Shown here: piece by piece, positions 1 through 8,460 of the stretch
Position numbering within the stretch: position 1 is the first letter of the stretch
Layout of the letters: each line of letters begins with the position of its first letter
DNA from: Streptococcus sp. 29896
GTDB taxonomy: Bacteria; Bacillota; Bacilli; Lactobacillales; Streptococcaceae
DNA length: 64,000 nt
Direction of reading: 5' to 3'
Assembly: GCF_032594915.1 (NCBI RefSeq)
Contig: NZ_CP118733.1
Coordinates: 1,612,001 to 1,676,000, forward strand
The notes under the pieces: generated by a model
What the model saw: only the letters and a program-made list of their open reading frames with translations
Databases searched by the model: none
What the model was told of the DNA's origin: nothing
Made by a program: the position numbers and the translations under genes

Positions 1-78
1 TAATGATATACTTTTTCAGATAAATTGTCCATCTTTTTTATAAAATCTTTGACTATTCAAACATGGATTGACTTGGTT

Positions 79-1080
79 TTACCCCTTGAAAATCGTCTCA
101 AGGATGCCTTCTAAATGGGTTCGATTAGTGGAGGGAGGAAAATGTTCCAACTCCTTTTGGGCTTTTTTTTCATATGCCTTCATTAGCTGCGCAGCTTTTT
201 CAAAGCCCGAACTTACCAAGACCTTTTGATAAATCAACTGAATCAAGTCAGTATTTTCAGGTTCTTGAGCAAGTAAGAGCAGGTCCGTACGCAGACTGGA
301 ATCTTCCTGCAAGGCAAAGAGCAAGGGAGCTGTGTAGATACCATTTGCGATATCTTGTAGCCCTGGCTTGCCTGAATTCCGACCATCCTTCTGGTAGTCA
401 ATCCTGTCATCACGAATCTGAAACCCCATCCCAAGGGATCTGCCAAATCGGAAGGCTGCTCGGTACTTGCCTGCTGGCTGGTCCTTTTGATAGGCCCCCA
501 GTTGACAAGCTAGCCCAAACAAGAGGGCAGTTTTCCCTTGAATTTGTTTGAGATAGGCCTTGAGGGTCATGTCCGTATTGTATTGATTCATCAGCTGTGC
601 CAATTCTCCCCGCAAGAGGTATTCCAAAAGGCGATCATTTACCTTTTCTTTGTCTTTCTCCTGCAAACCTAACTCTTCTAGCCCCTTGACTAAGAGCCGC
701 CCTGAAAATGCCAAGAGGTAATCTCCAGTATAGATGGCAATCCGATTGGAAAAGGTCTGGTGGGCAACAAGAATACCACGGCGTTTTTCTGCCCCATCAA
801 TGACATCATCATGCATCAGAGTTGCCAGATGCAAGGTCTCTATATGGGCAGCAAAATACAGTTTTGCTGGGCTAATAGCACCATCCACTAGTCGAGCAAA
901 GTGCAGACATAAGCCTGCCCTCAAGTATTTCCCAGGTGCTTGAACGTATTCGTGAATCTTTTTGTCAATGGCTGGGTGAAGGTGTAGCTGTTCTGTCAAG
1001 ATGATAGCTTTCACCTTCTCCAGTGCCAGTTTCATTTCTAGATCGGCGTCCCAAATCTGATGAACCACTCGTTTCCTCAC
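79..1080 (-). CDS. Polyprenyl (heptaprenyl-type) diphosphate synthase
   Basis: All-trans polyprenyl diphosphate synthase, 333 aa, expected to elongate farnesyl diphosphate with isopentenyl diphosphate into the side chain of a quinone. Both Mg-binding aspartate motifs are visible: HDDVID near residue 90 and QIRDDRID near residue 225. A KYLRAGLCL segment near residue 50 matches the substrate-binding region. The gene starts 8 bases after the stop of the upstream NADH dehydrogenase gene and is almost certainly co-transcribed with it. In Listeria the equivalent enzyme (DmkB) makes the demethylmenaquinone tail for extracellular electron transfer; that role here is inferred. Chain length cannot be read from the sequence. 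The 78 bases after the gene hold no feature I can name. Confidence 0.9.
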   Translation of the reverse strand: MRKRVVHQIWDADLEMKLALEKVKAIILTEQLHLHPAIDKKIHEYVQAPGKYLRAGLCLHFARLVDGAISPAKLYFAAHIETLHLATLMHDDVIDGAEKRRGILVAHQTFSNRIAIYTGDYLLAFSGRLLVKGLEELGLQEKDKEKVNDRLLEYLLRGELAQLMNQYNTDMTLKAYLKQIQGKTALLFGLACQLGAYQKDQPAGKYRAAFRFGRSLGMGFQIRDDRIDYQKDGRNSGKPGLQDIANGIYTAPLLFALQEDSSLRTDLLLLAQEPENTDLIQLIYQKVLVSSGFEKAAQLMKAYEKKAQKELEHFPPSTNRTHLEGILETIFKG

Positions 1081-1088
1081 TTACTCTT

Positions 1089-2972
1089 TTATTGTTTTAA
1101 TCGGTAGAGATGCTTTGGCCTACCGTATATTCGTTTGTCAATAAAGCGACCCAACCACGGCATGATCCAATAATCCAAACCGAAGGAACGCCCTGCTCCA
1201 TTCATCAGCGCAACGGCTACTGGGATGAACCAAATGTTGACCCAGTAAAACATGCCAGACAAACTGAACATAACCACCAAGGCTGCTGTTGCTGCAGATA
1301 CAATCCAAACAAAAGCTCCCGCAATCAAGGCCAATCCAATGGCAATCTCTGCTAGAGTCATGAATTTCTGCATAAAGAGCGCAACTTCCTGATTGGGCAT
1401 CATAAATTCCATGATGGAAGCAAACCAGTCTGGCATGGAGTCAAGGACCGTCATCGGGGTCTCTCCGTAAGCATAACTCAATCCAAAGATTGGCTCTGCC
1501 ACTTCAGCCACCGCCTGAGAAGCTCCCGAGGTCGCTTCCGCCGCTGATGCACCTGAAACAGGATCAGCCAACCACGGGAATGGGAAGACAACCTGGTCTC
1601 CCATCCAGGAGGTTGTCCCAAATAGACCAAAGGCTTTTTTCACCCCTTCATAGAGCCAGACTGAACCGTAGAAAACTCGGAGCGGAACAGACCAGAGCAG
1701 GTTCCCCTTGCTTGAAGTATGCCCCCCAAAGATATTCCGTTTATTTTTAATCTCGAAGAATTCATGGCGGACATAGGCTCCCATGTAGAAGAAACTTCGG
1801 ATCGTAAAGAAGTACAAAAGATTGACCATGTGCTTCATAGCCATGGCAAAGAAGCCTGACATATGGTATTTGTCCATGAGGAAGGCAACGCCGTAGCGAG
1901 CACCTATGGAGACCATGAAACCGTCGTATTTCCCTTTGTAGCTGTGTTTTTGTCCGCCTTGAATGGAAGCGATGATGTTGCTGGCTGCCGTATGACCTGT
2001 TTGCTCTGCAGCTTGGACAATCTGCGGTGTTGGTTTACCTTCTTGGTTAGGATCCTCATAGTAAACCAAATCCCCAGCTACATAGACATGTTCCTTACCC
2101 TTGGCTTCCATGTACTGATTGGCAATCAAGCGGCCTGCTCTGCCTTTTTCAATACCGAAATCACTGGCATCTGTATTGGCCTGAACACCTGCTGTCCAAA
2201 TGGATGTATGGGTTGGAATCTGGCGACCTGAGGCTAGGGTCAGGCTATCCTTCTCCACACTTGCAACTCCGTCACCCAGCACCAGTTCAACGCCTTTTTT
2301 CTCCAAGTATTTCTTGGCCTTGACCTGCTCTTTTTCTGTCACCATAGCCAAGATCTTTGGCGTGGCTTCCACGACCTTGAGGGAGAATTCTTTTGGATCC
2401 AGTTTAAACTCGCGCGCCAAGACAGGCACCCAGTCAATCAGTTCTCCAACCATCTCAATCCCTGTAAAGCCAGCACCGATAACGGTAAAGGTCAAAAGAG
2501 CCCGGCGTCTTGCCTCATCGTGCTCCCGCATAGCCTGATAACAGGCATCGATGATGTGGTCGTGTAAGCGTTCGGCTGCCTCGATAGACCAAAGGGTAAA
2601 ACCATTTTCTTTGACACCCTTGACACCAAAGTCGTTAGCCTCGCCTCCCATGGCAAGCAAGAGGTAGTCAAATGAGATGGTTTGGTGCTCCGCGACAACT
2701 TCTTTCTTGTCGTAGTCAATCTCTACAACCTTGTCAGTAACCAACTCTACCTTTGGATATTTCTTGAAAATCCGCTGTAAATCATACTTGATAGCATTGG
2801 CCTCCACACGCCCTGCTGCCACCTCATGCAGCTCCGTCATGTAGGTATGGAAGGAATTTTTGTCAATCAAGATAACTCGAATATCCGAGTTCTTCTTGAA
2901 GGTCTTCCCTAGCAATCGGGCGGCAGCGATTCCGGCATATCCAGCCCCGACAATTACAATGTTTTTTGTCAC
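1089..2972 (-). CDS. Type II NADH dehydrogenase with C-terminal membrane domain (Ndh2-like)
   Basis: Flavin-dependent single-subunit NADH:quinone oxidoreductase, 627 aa. Residues 1 to about 370 form the two-dinucleotide-fold enzyme: GAGYAG near residue 8 for FAD, GAGFTG near 167 for NADH, and a second FAD segment VYVAGD near 295. Ordinary Ndh enzymes end near 400 residues. This one has about 230 more, with hydrophobic stretches at roughly 385-410 and four further ones between 530 and 610 that resemble a DoxX-type bundle. The same long architecture is found in the Ndh2 of Listeria extracellular electron transfer loci. The start has a strong GGAGG ribosome site. The enzyme should pass electrons from cytosolic NADH to a membrane quinone. 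Confidence 0.88.
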   Translation of the reverse strand: MTKNIVIVGAGYAGIAAARLLGKTFKKNSDIRVILIDKNSFHTYMTELHEVAAGRVEANAIKYDLQRIFKKYPKVELVTDKVVEIDYDKKEVVAEHQTISFDYLLLAMGGEANDFGVKGVKENGFTLWSIEAAERLHDHIIDACYQAMREHDEARRRALLTFTVIGAGFTGIEMVGELIDWVPVLAREFKLDPKEFSLKVVEATPKILAMVTEKEQVKAKKYLEKKGVELVLGDGVASVEKDSLTLASGRQIPTHTSIWTAGVQANTDASDFGIEKGRAGRLIANQYMEAKGKEHVYVAGDLVYYEDPNQEGKPTPQIVQAAEQTGHTAASNIIASIQGGQKHSYKGKYDGFMVSIGARYGVAFLMDKYHMSGFFAMAMKHMVNLLYFFTIRSFFYMGAYVRHEFFEIKNKRNIFGGHTSSKGNLLWSVPLRVFYGSVWLYEGVKKAFGLFGTTSWMGDQVVFPFPWLADPVSGASAAEATSGASQAVAEVAEPIFGLSYAYGETPMTVLDSMPDWFASIMEFMMPNQEVALFMQKFMTLAEIAIGLALIAGAFVWIVSAATAALVVMFSLSGMFYWVNIWFIPVAVALMNGAGRSFGLDYWIMPWLGRFIDKRIYGRPKHLYRLKQ

Positions 2973-3016
2973 GATCCTTTCCTCCTTGTGAATCTTTCAA
3001 CGTATTCCATGATGTT

Positions 3017-3046
3017 ATTATACTCTTTTAGTTCTTGTTTAACAAG
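3017..3046 (-). promoter_or_regulatory. Candidate promoter and operator of the NADH dehydrogenase operon
   Basis: On the minus strand there is a -10 TATAAT (3017-3022), a 17-base spacer and a -35 TTGTTA (3040-3045). A palindrome CTTGTTTAACAAG (3034-3046) covers the -35, so a repressor could sit there. The regulator is unknown; the site is too short to call a Rex operator. Confidence 0.5.
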
Positions 3047-3078
3047 TCTTTTTTTCAATAACTAGTAATAGTTCCCTC

Positions 3079-3107
3079 TTGAAAACCAATTCTAAAATCA
3101 GTAAAAT
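3079..3107 (+). promoter_or_regulatory. Promoter of the Gx-transporter gene
   Basis: -35 TTGAAA (3079-3084), 17-base spacer and -10 TAAAAT (3102-3107), about 30 bases before the start codon. The promoter is divergent from that of the NADH dehydrogenase operon. Confidence 0.6.
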
Positions 3108-3137
3108 AGAACTAAGATTTGCAAAAGGAGGCTACAC

Positions 3138-3677
3138 TTGGACAATAAGCAACAACGTTTAATTTTTATCACCATGCTGGCTGCCCAAGCTGTGGTCATA
3201 TCATTTATCGAGCGGTTTATCCCAACACCTTTTTCTTTTGCACCTGGCGCCAAGCTCGGTCTGGGAAACCTCATTAGTTTGATTGCAATTTTTACATTAC
3301 CAGCCAAGGATAGTATCAAAGTGGTCTTTCTTCGCCTCCTCATTTCGACCTTTTTAGGCGGGACTTTTTCAACCTTTCTCTACGGTTTGTCTGGGACTTG
3401 CTTGAGTTACCTTGCTATGTTGTCCGCTAAACAGCTTGGGCCTAAGCGTGTCAGTCCGATTGGTATTTCTATTCTAGGTGGTATGTTGCACAACTTTGGC
3501 CAGCTCTTGGTCTTTGCATTTTTTGCCCGTTCTTTGCTGGTCCTAAACTATCTCCCTCTCCTGGCTGTGACAGGAATCTTATCTGGTTTTTTAGTTGGGC
3601 TGGCTGCGACCTATCTTTTGGAAAAAGTACCTCCGCTCCGCCATTACCACCAACAAATTCTAAGAACATGGAAATAA
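3138..3677 (+). CDS. Gx transporter family membrane protein (EetB-like)
   Basis: Integral membrane protein of 179 aa with about five hydrophobic segments, in the family once called heptaprenyl diphosphate synthase component I and now Gx transporter or ECF S-component-like. The segment FAPGAKLGLGNLISLIAIF is typical of this family. The start codon is TTG, chosen because AAAGGAGG lies 6 bases before it. In Listeria the family member EetB works with EetA beside ndh2 and dmkB; here the ndh2-like and synthase genes are divergent and adjacent, which supports the same role. No separate EetA is present between them. The substrate is not known. Confidence 0.75.
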   Translation: MDNKQQRLIFITMLAAQAVVISFIERFIPTPFSFAPGAKLGLGNLISLIAIFTLPAKDSIKVVFLRLLISTFLGGTFSTFLYGLSGTCLSYLAMLSAKQLGPKRVSPIGISILGGMLHNFGQLLVFAFFARSLLVLNYLPLLAVTGILSGFLVGLAATYLLEKVPPLRHYHQQILRTWK

Positions 3678-3704
3678 GCACCCCTAACGCAAGGGGTGCT
3701 TATT
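3673..3704. terminator. Bidirectional terminator
   Basis: Perfect 12-base stem AATAAGCACCCC / GGGGTGCTTATT with an 8-base loop, flanked by T or A runs. It lies between the convergent Gx-transporter and DUF4300 genes and contains the stop codon of the former. Confidence 0.88.
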
Positions 3705-3705
3705 T

Positions 3706-4572
3706 TTATTGTGCTGACTGAACAAACTGATCATTTTCCATAATAAAAGCAGGTGCTGTTTCTTGACCATAGTCAAGTGCATACTTTTTCAACAAGTAGT
3801 CGTACACTTGATCTTTAGATGAAAAATAAATAGCTTGGTAGGGTTCTTGAAAGGATAGTTTTTCTACAAATAGTACTCCCCTTGAGCTTTCCAGCATAAC
3901 CCCAACATGTCCAATAAAAAGGCCATGACCATCTAAGTCATCATGATAAACAACTGAAAGCATCTTGGCAGCGCTCGAGAAGGTGATTGTTGAAAGATGT
4001 TCTTTCATTTTTGCAGCATGTACAGCCACATCTTTAGTTGCCTCTGTTTCAATTCGTCCAAATAGATAGACAAATCGTTTCCGCTCCTCCTCTGTCATCA
4101 ATTGCCCTGTTTCGATTGCTTCTAAATCTAAAAACAGGAGCGATTCATCGCCTTCAGAATCTGGGATTTGTAATTGGTCTTTTAGCAAGGTAAAAGTATT
4201 GATACGGCAGTTTGTCCCAATAAAATCCCCCTTGGCTGCTTGCCACAGCTCATCAATCTTTACGAGGTCATATTGAGGTAGGCTTGTCTGTGAAAACTCC
4301 GCCAATAGGCTAGTTTGTTGGATGGTCTGGTTGTAATCATTGACAGCCTGAAAGAATTGGTTAACATTGCTGTGAGACAGAGCTGATTCCAAATCTGTTT
4401 CGACGATTTGTTGATCTGTCTGCCCGACTAGGTTGGATAGATAGTAATTATCAGACAGGACTGTTGAGGAGGCTTGAGTCGTCGCACCATCCTGACTGGT
4501 GTTATCTGGAAGGGTCTGACAGCCTGTTAGCAAAATCAACATACTAAGTAAGACACATAAAACTGGTTTCAT
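3706..4572 (-). CDS. DUF4300 family lipoprotein
   Basis: Predicted lipoprotein of 288 aa. The N-terminus has a short hydrophobic stretch ending in the lipobox LLTGC, so Cys18 should be lipidated and the protein anchored outside the membrane. The mature part is soluble with no further membrane segment. The central TNCRINTFTLLKD and the later DLDGHGLFIGHVGVML match my recollection of the DUF4300 family, whose function is unknown. The gene stands alone between two terminator or promoter regions and is convergent with the Gx-transporter gene. Family assignment is from memory. Confidence 0.7.
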   Translation of the reverse strand: MKPVLCVLLSMLILLTGCQTLPDNTSQDGATTQASSTVLSDNYYLSNLVGQTDQQIVETDLESALSHSNVNQFFQAVNDYNQTIQQTSLLAEFSQTSLPQYDLVKIDELWQAAKGDFIGTNCRINTFTLLKDQLQIPDSEGDESLLFLDLEAIETGQLMTEEERKRFVYLFGRIETEATKDVAVHAAKMKEHLSTITFSSAAKMLSVVYHDDLDGHGLFIGHVGVMLESSRGVLFVEKLSFQEPYQAIYFSSKDQVYDYLLKKYALDYGQETAPAFIMENDQFVQSAQ

Positions 4573-4737
4573 AGGAGCACACTCTCTTTCTCATTCTAGC
4601 TTATCCCAAAACAACTCAGAATGCAAGTGCCCCTGAATACGTTTTTTTCATTAAAAACCTCCTTATTCCTTTCTTTTTTTCAATTTTGTGCTACAATGTT
4701 GTCATATTTTTATTTTTGATGAAAAAGAAGGGGACTT

Positions 4738-6087
4738 ATGTCTTTTTTTAGGATAAAACTTTCGCCTGGCCAACGGATCGTCATGAGCTTTTTCATGGTC
4801 ATCTTGACAGGCTCTCTTTTATTGCACTTGCCGTTCTCGCAGCTGCCAACTTCATCAGCCACATACTGGGACAATCTCTTTACAGCTGTGTCCATGGTCT
4901 GTGTGACCGGGCTCTTTACCGTCCCTGTCTCTGAAACCTATTCAACCTTTGGTCAGATTATCTGTATGTTGCTGATTCAAATCGGTGGGCTGAGTTTGAT
5001 TGGTTTTATCGGACTCTTTGCTTTGAGGGGCGGTCGCAAACTCAGCTTCATCAATATGGCAACCTTGCAGGAGGCTCTCACTCGGTCGGATACCAAGCAT
5101 TTCAGGAGTTTCATCAAGTCCGCCTTTGGCTTTACCCTAGCGGTGGAAGCCTTGGGTGCCCTGCTCCTGTCCTTCCAGTTCGTGCCTGAATTTGGCTGGG
5201 AAAAGGGGCTCTTCTCGGCAGCCTTTGTGGCGGTTTCTGCCTTTTGTAATGCTGGTTTTGACAACTTCGGTGCGACCAGTCTTGTCAATTATGTTGAAAA
5301 TCCCTTGGTCAATTTGACCATCGCTGCTCTGATTATTATGGGCGGTCTTGGTTTTTCTGTCTGGTTTGATTTTCAGACGCAGATTGGCCAGCGTCGGAGC
5401 CTTCGGAAACTGCGTTTTCATACAAAGGTTGTGCTGAGTTTGACAGCTATCATTTTAGCAAGTGGTACTCTCTTGACTCTGTTGACAGAGTGGAGCAATC
5501 CAGGTACCATTGGTAATCTGCCTCTTGGTAGCAAGGTCTTGGCTAGCTTTTTCCAGACGGTTACCATGAGAACCGCAGGTTTTGCCAGCATCGACTATAC
5601 CAAGGCTGAGCCTGTCACTCTCTTGCTCTACATCTTTCAAATGATGCTGGGGGGTGCCCCTGGTGGTACCGCAGGTGGGATTAAGATTACTGCCTTTTTG
5701 ACCCTAGTGCTCTATGCTCGGAGCGAAATTATGGGCTTACCGCACACCAACTTCAAAGATCATACTATCGATGCCCTGACTATCCGCAAGGCTTTTGCTA
5801 CTTTTAGTGTCTTTATCATGGTTTTTCTAGCTGGACTGGTGGCCATCACGATCACTGACCCACGCCAGCCTTTGCTCTTTCTCATGTTTGAAGTCATGTC
5901 AGCCCTTGCAACTGTTGGGGTCACTGCCAACTTGACCCCCTATCTGACCCAGGCTAGTCAGTTGATCCTTATGGCTCTTATGTTCTTCGGCCGTATCGGT
6001 CCAATGTCCATCCTAATCAGCCTATCCACCCGCAAACCTTCTAAGAAGGAGAGCCTACACTACGCTAAATCATCTATGATTGTCTAA
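4738..6087 (+). CDS. ktrB: Potassium uptake channel subunit KtrB/TrkH family
   Basis: Membrane subunit of a Ktr-type potassium (possibly sodium-coupled) uptake system, 449 aa, close to the usual KtrB length. The four pore loops carrying the selectivity-filter glycines can be followed: VTGLFTV near residue 58, FCNAGF near 164, MRTAGF near 280 and LATVGVTAN near 395. A TACAAT -10 lies at 4692-4697 upstream. The next gene, ktrA, follows within 10 bases and encodes the cytosolic gating ring, so the two form one operon and one complex. Confidence 0.92.
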   Translation: MSFFRIKLSPGQRIVMSFFMVILTGSLLLHLPFSQLPTSSATYWDNLFTAVSMVCVTGLFTVPVSETYSTFGQIICMLLIQIGGLSLIGFIGLFALRGGRKLSFINMATLQEALTRSDTKHFRSFIKSAFGFTLAVEALGALLLSFQFVPEFGWEKGLFSAAFVAVSAFCNAGFDNFGATSLVNYVENPLVNLTIAALIIMGGLGFSVWFDFQTQIGQRRSLRKLRFHTKVVLSLTAIILASGTLLTLLTEWSNPGTIGNLPLGSKVLASFFQTVTMRTAGFASIDYTKAEPVTLLLYIFQMMLGGAPGGTAGGIKITAFLTLVLYARSEIMGLPHTNFKDHTIDALTIRKAFATFSVFIMVFLAGLVAITITDPRQPLLFLMFEVMSALATVGVTANLTPYLTQASQLILMALMFFGRIGPMSILISLSTRKPSKKESLHYAKSSMIV

Positions 6088-6097
6088 AGGAGAAATC

Positions 6098-6769
6098 ATG
6101 CCAACACAAACGATTGGAATTCTTGGTCTAGGTGTTTTTGGAACTACAATCGCTAAAACCTTGCACCATTATGACTGTAATATCATCGCCGTAGATAACC
6201 ACGAGCAACGCATCAACCAGCTGGAGTCCATCCTAACCCGCGGCATCGTCGGTGACATCACAGACCGCACACTCTTGCGGGCTGCAGGCATTGACAACTG
6301 TGATACGGTTGTCGTTGCAACGGGAAATAATTTGGAATCGAGTGTCCTAGCTGTTTTGCACTGCAAATCACTTGGCGTGCCAAAGGTCATTGCCAAGGTG
6401 AAGAGCAAAACAACCAAAGAAGTACTTTTAAAAATCGGGGCCGACAAGGTGATTTCACCTGAGCGTGAAACAGGGATCTCCCTTGCCAAACATTTGCTCC
6501 ATCAGGGCACAACTGATTTGATTGAACTGGATGACAAAGTGACAATCGTCGAATTTCCACCTCCTGCCAAATGGATTGGAAAAACCTTGGCCCAGTTGAA
6601 GCTCCGTCAAAACTACAAGATGAACATCATCGGCTACCGCAGTAGATTTACAAAAGAATTGAATATCCAGTTGACACCAGATTATACCTTTAACGAGGAC
6701 GAATTGATCATGGCTGTAACGGATAATAATACCGTTGACCATTTTGAAGAATACACTAATAAAATGTAA
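6098..6769 (+). CDS. ktrA: Potassium uptake regulatory subunit KtrA/TrkA family
   Basis: Cytosolic gating protein of the Ktr potassium system, 223 aa from the chosen start. The N-terminal RCK domain begins with GLGVFGTTIAKTL, a nucleotide-binding Rossmann motif, followed by an acidic residue in VDNHEQR at the end of the second strand. Residues from about 135 on form the smaller TrkA-C domain. An in-frame TTG exists at 6080, but the ATG at 6098 has AAAGGAG 6 bases upstream and places the Rossmann fold at the N-terminus as in the family. ktrB lies directly upstream. Confidence 0.92.
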   Translation: MPTQTIGILGLGVFGTTIAKTLHHYDCNIIAVDNHEQRINQLESILTRGIVGDITDRTLLRAAGIDNCDTVVVATGNNLESSVLAVLHCKSLGVPKVIAKVKSKTTKEVLLKIGADKVISPERETGISLAKHLLHQGTTDLIELDDKVTIVEFPPPAKWIGKTLAQLKLRQNYKMNIIGYRSRFTKELNIQLTPDYTFNEDELIMAVTDNNTVDHFEEYTNKM

Positions 6770-6835
6770 GATTTGGCCTATCTGCCTCTGAGTAGATGGG
6801 CTGTCTTTGTGAGATGATGAAAAGGAAACCATAAC

Positions 6836-8173
6836 ATGAACGATTTAACCAAGGGCAACCCCATACGAGTCATACTCCAGTTTGCCATTCCCCTCTTGAT
6901 CGGAAGTTTTTTTCAGCTAGCCTATAACTTTGCTGATTCCATGATTGTCGGCCACACCTTGGGTAAGGATGCTTTTGCCAGTGTCGGATCCACAGCTAGC
7001 TTGATTTTTTTAATTATCGGTTTTGCCCAAGGGGTAACCAACGGCTTAACAATTGTAACAGCCCAACGATATGGAGCTGGCGACTGGAAAGGAGTTAAAA
7101 AATCCTTCCTGCACGGTCTCTTCTTTGCCGCTTGTGTCAGCATCTTATTGACCAGCCTCTCGTTAACTTTCTTGGATCCAATCTTGCACCTGATGCAGGT
7201 TCCAGTTTCTATTTTCCCACATTCCAAGGCCTTTTTAATGGCTATGTTTGGTGGTTTAACCTTCACCGTTTTCTATAACTATCTCTCTAGTGCCATTCGC
7301 AGTCTTGGAAATTCCAGGACTCCTTTGGTGGCCTTGATCATTGCTTCTTTCATCAACATTGGACTGGATTTCTTCTTTATTCTTGTCATGAAATGGGGCG
7401 TCTTCGGAGCTGGCTTTGCGACCATAACTGCTCAGGCATTTTCTGTTTTCTACCTCCTGGCTTATATTTATCGCAAGGTACCACACTTTCATCTAAGCAA
7501 AAGCGACTGGACCTTAGATAGGGAGAACTTGGTACACCATGCCCAGCTTGGTTTTCCCATGGGCTTTCAAGCCAGCATCATTGCCATTGGAGCAATCACC
7601 CTGCAAATTATGGTCAACCAATTAGGAACAGACGCCATTGCTGCTCAGGCCATTGCCCTGCGCACCGACCAATTAGCCATGTTACCCATGGTCAATCTTG
7701 GCCTTGCCATTTCCACCTTTACAGCCCAGAACTATGGCGCCAAACTCTATGACAGGATTCGAGAAGGTGTCCGAAAAACGCTAGTTCTCAACATCGCCTG
7801 GTCCATCCTCTTTGCCCTCTTACTGATCCTAGGCAACCGCTTCTTCTCAGGCCTCTTTCTACCAAATGCCAGTCAAACTGTACTGGACTTGGCCCTGGTT
7901 TACTACATCATTAACGGCTCTTGCTACTGGATTGTGGCTAGCCTCTTTATCCTTCGGAGTTTTATCCAAGGCCTGGGTAAAGGTTTGATTCCAACGCTGG
8001 CTGGTTTTGGAGAATTGATTTTCCGTGCTATCGTGGCCGTTCTGGGTATGCAGTATTTCGGCTTCTATGGAACCGCCGCCGCTAACCCCGCCGCCTGGAT
8101 CGGAAGCATCTTGGTCCTCATTCCAAGTTCTATCATTTTTATGAAAAAATTAAAAGCTGGACAAAGTATATAA
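6836..8173 (+). CDS. MATE family efflux transporter
   Basis: Multidrug and toxin extrusion type secondary exporter, 445 aa, with about twelve hydrophobic segments arranged as two homologous halves of six. The N-terminal segment PIRVILQFAIPLLIGSFFQL is typical of the family, and the second half begins near residue 240 (LGFPMGFQASIIAIG). Such proteins export cationic compounds using a Na+ or H+ gradient; the substrate cannot be deduced. It begins 66 bases after ktrA and could be read from the same transcript. A hairpin-rich repeat follows immediately. Confidence 0.9.
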   Translation: MNDLTKGNPIRVILQFAIPLLIGSFFQLAYNFADSMIVGHTLGKDAFASVGSTASLIFLIIGFAQGVTNGLTIVTAQRYGAGDWKGVKKSFLHGLFFAACVSILLTSLSLTFLDPILHLMQVPVSIFPHSKAFLMAMFGGLTFTVFYNYLSSAIRSLGNSRTPLVALIIASFINIGLDFFFILVMKWGVFGAGFATITAQAFSVFYLLAYIYRKVPHFHLSKSDWTLDRENLVHHAQLGFPMGFQASIIAIGAITLQIMVNQLGTDAIAAQAIALRTDQLAMLPMVNLGLAISTFTAQNYGAKLYDRIREGVRKTLVLNIAWSILFALLLILGNRFFSGLFLPNASQTVLDLALVYYIINGSCYWIVASLFILRSFIQGLGKGLIPTLAGFGELIFRAIVAVLGMQYFGFYGTAAANPAAWIGSILVLIPSSIIFMKKLKAGQSI

Positions 8174-8180
8174 AGAAAAC

Positions 8181-8460
8181 GCTGGGCTCAAGCCCAGCAC
8201 ACTTCTCAGAGTTCGTGTCAACATCTCAGCGCAGTGGTTGATTGTCAGATTTGTTCGTGTTTCACACTCCAAATCTGACCTCTACGACTGATGCGAACAG
8301 AGTTCGCCTTATTTCCAACCTCCAACTGTCCCCCAGACAGTTGGAGCTGTACGGGGGTGGGAGTAAAATAGTCCAGTGGACTATTTTAGCCCGAACCTAC
8401 TGTTTGGAAGTGAGGGGAACTCTTTTTTAGACTAGTCGAGTTCTTTCCCACTCCCAAAAT
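8181..8460. repeat. Hairpin-rich intergenic repeat
   Basis: Five consecutive inverted repeats: GCTGGGC/GCCCAGC (8181-8198), GTCAGATTTG/CAAATCTGAC (8244-8279, with a nested GTGT/ACAC), GCGAAC/GTTCGC (8293-8307), CTCCAACTGTC/GACAGTTGGAG with loop CCCCA (8320-8346) and TAAAATAGTCC/GGACTATTTTA with loop AGT (8364-8388). The end motif GTCGAGTTCTTTCCCACTC recurs in near-identical form just downstream of rsfS at about 42540. A 62-aa open frame across it has no coding character. The repeat also supplies the last codons of the next minus-strand gene. Confidence 0.75.

Noticed and set aside
2973-3137. Rex operator in the NADH dehydrogenase-Gx transporter gap
   Set aside because: TTGTGAATC and CTTGTTTAACAAG look Rex-like in part, but neither gives the full TTGTGAA-N4-TTCACAA arrangement, and the first overlaps the ribosome site.
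4620-4737. c-di-AMP (ydaO-type) riboswitch before ktrB
   Set aside because: The leader after the -10 at 4692 is only about 40 bases, too short for that structure.
8242-8430. 62-aa open frame on the plus strand in the intergenic region
   Set aside because: It runs through consecutive palindromes of a repeat, has no ribosome site and no protein-like composition.
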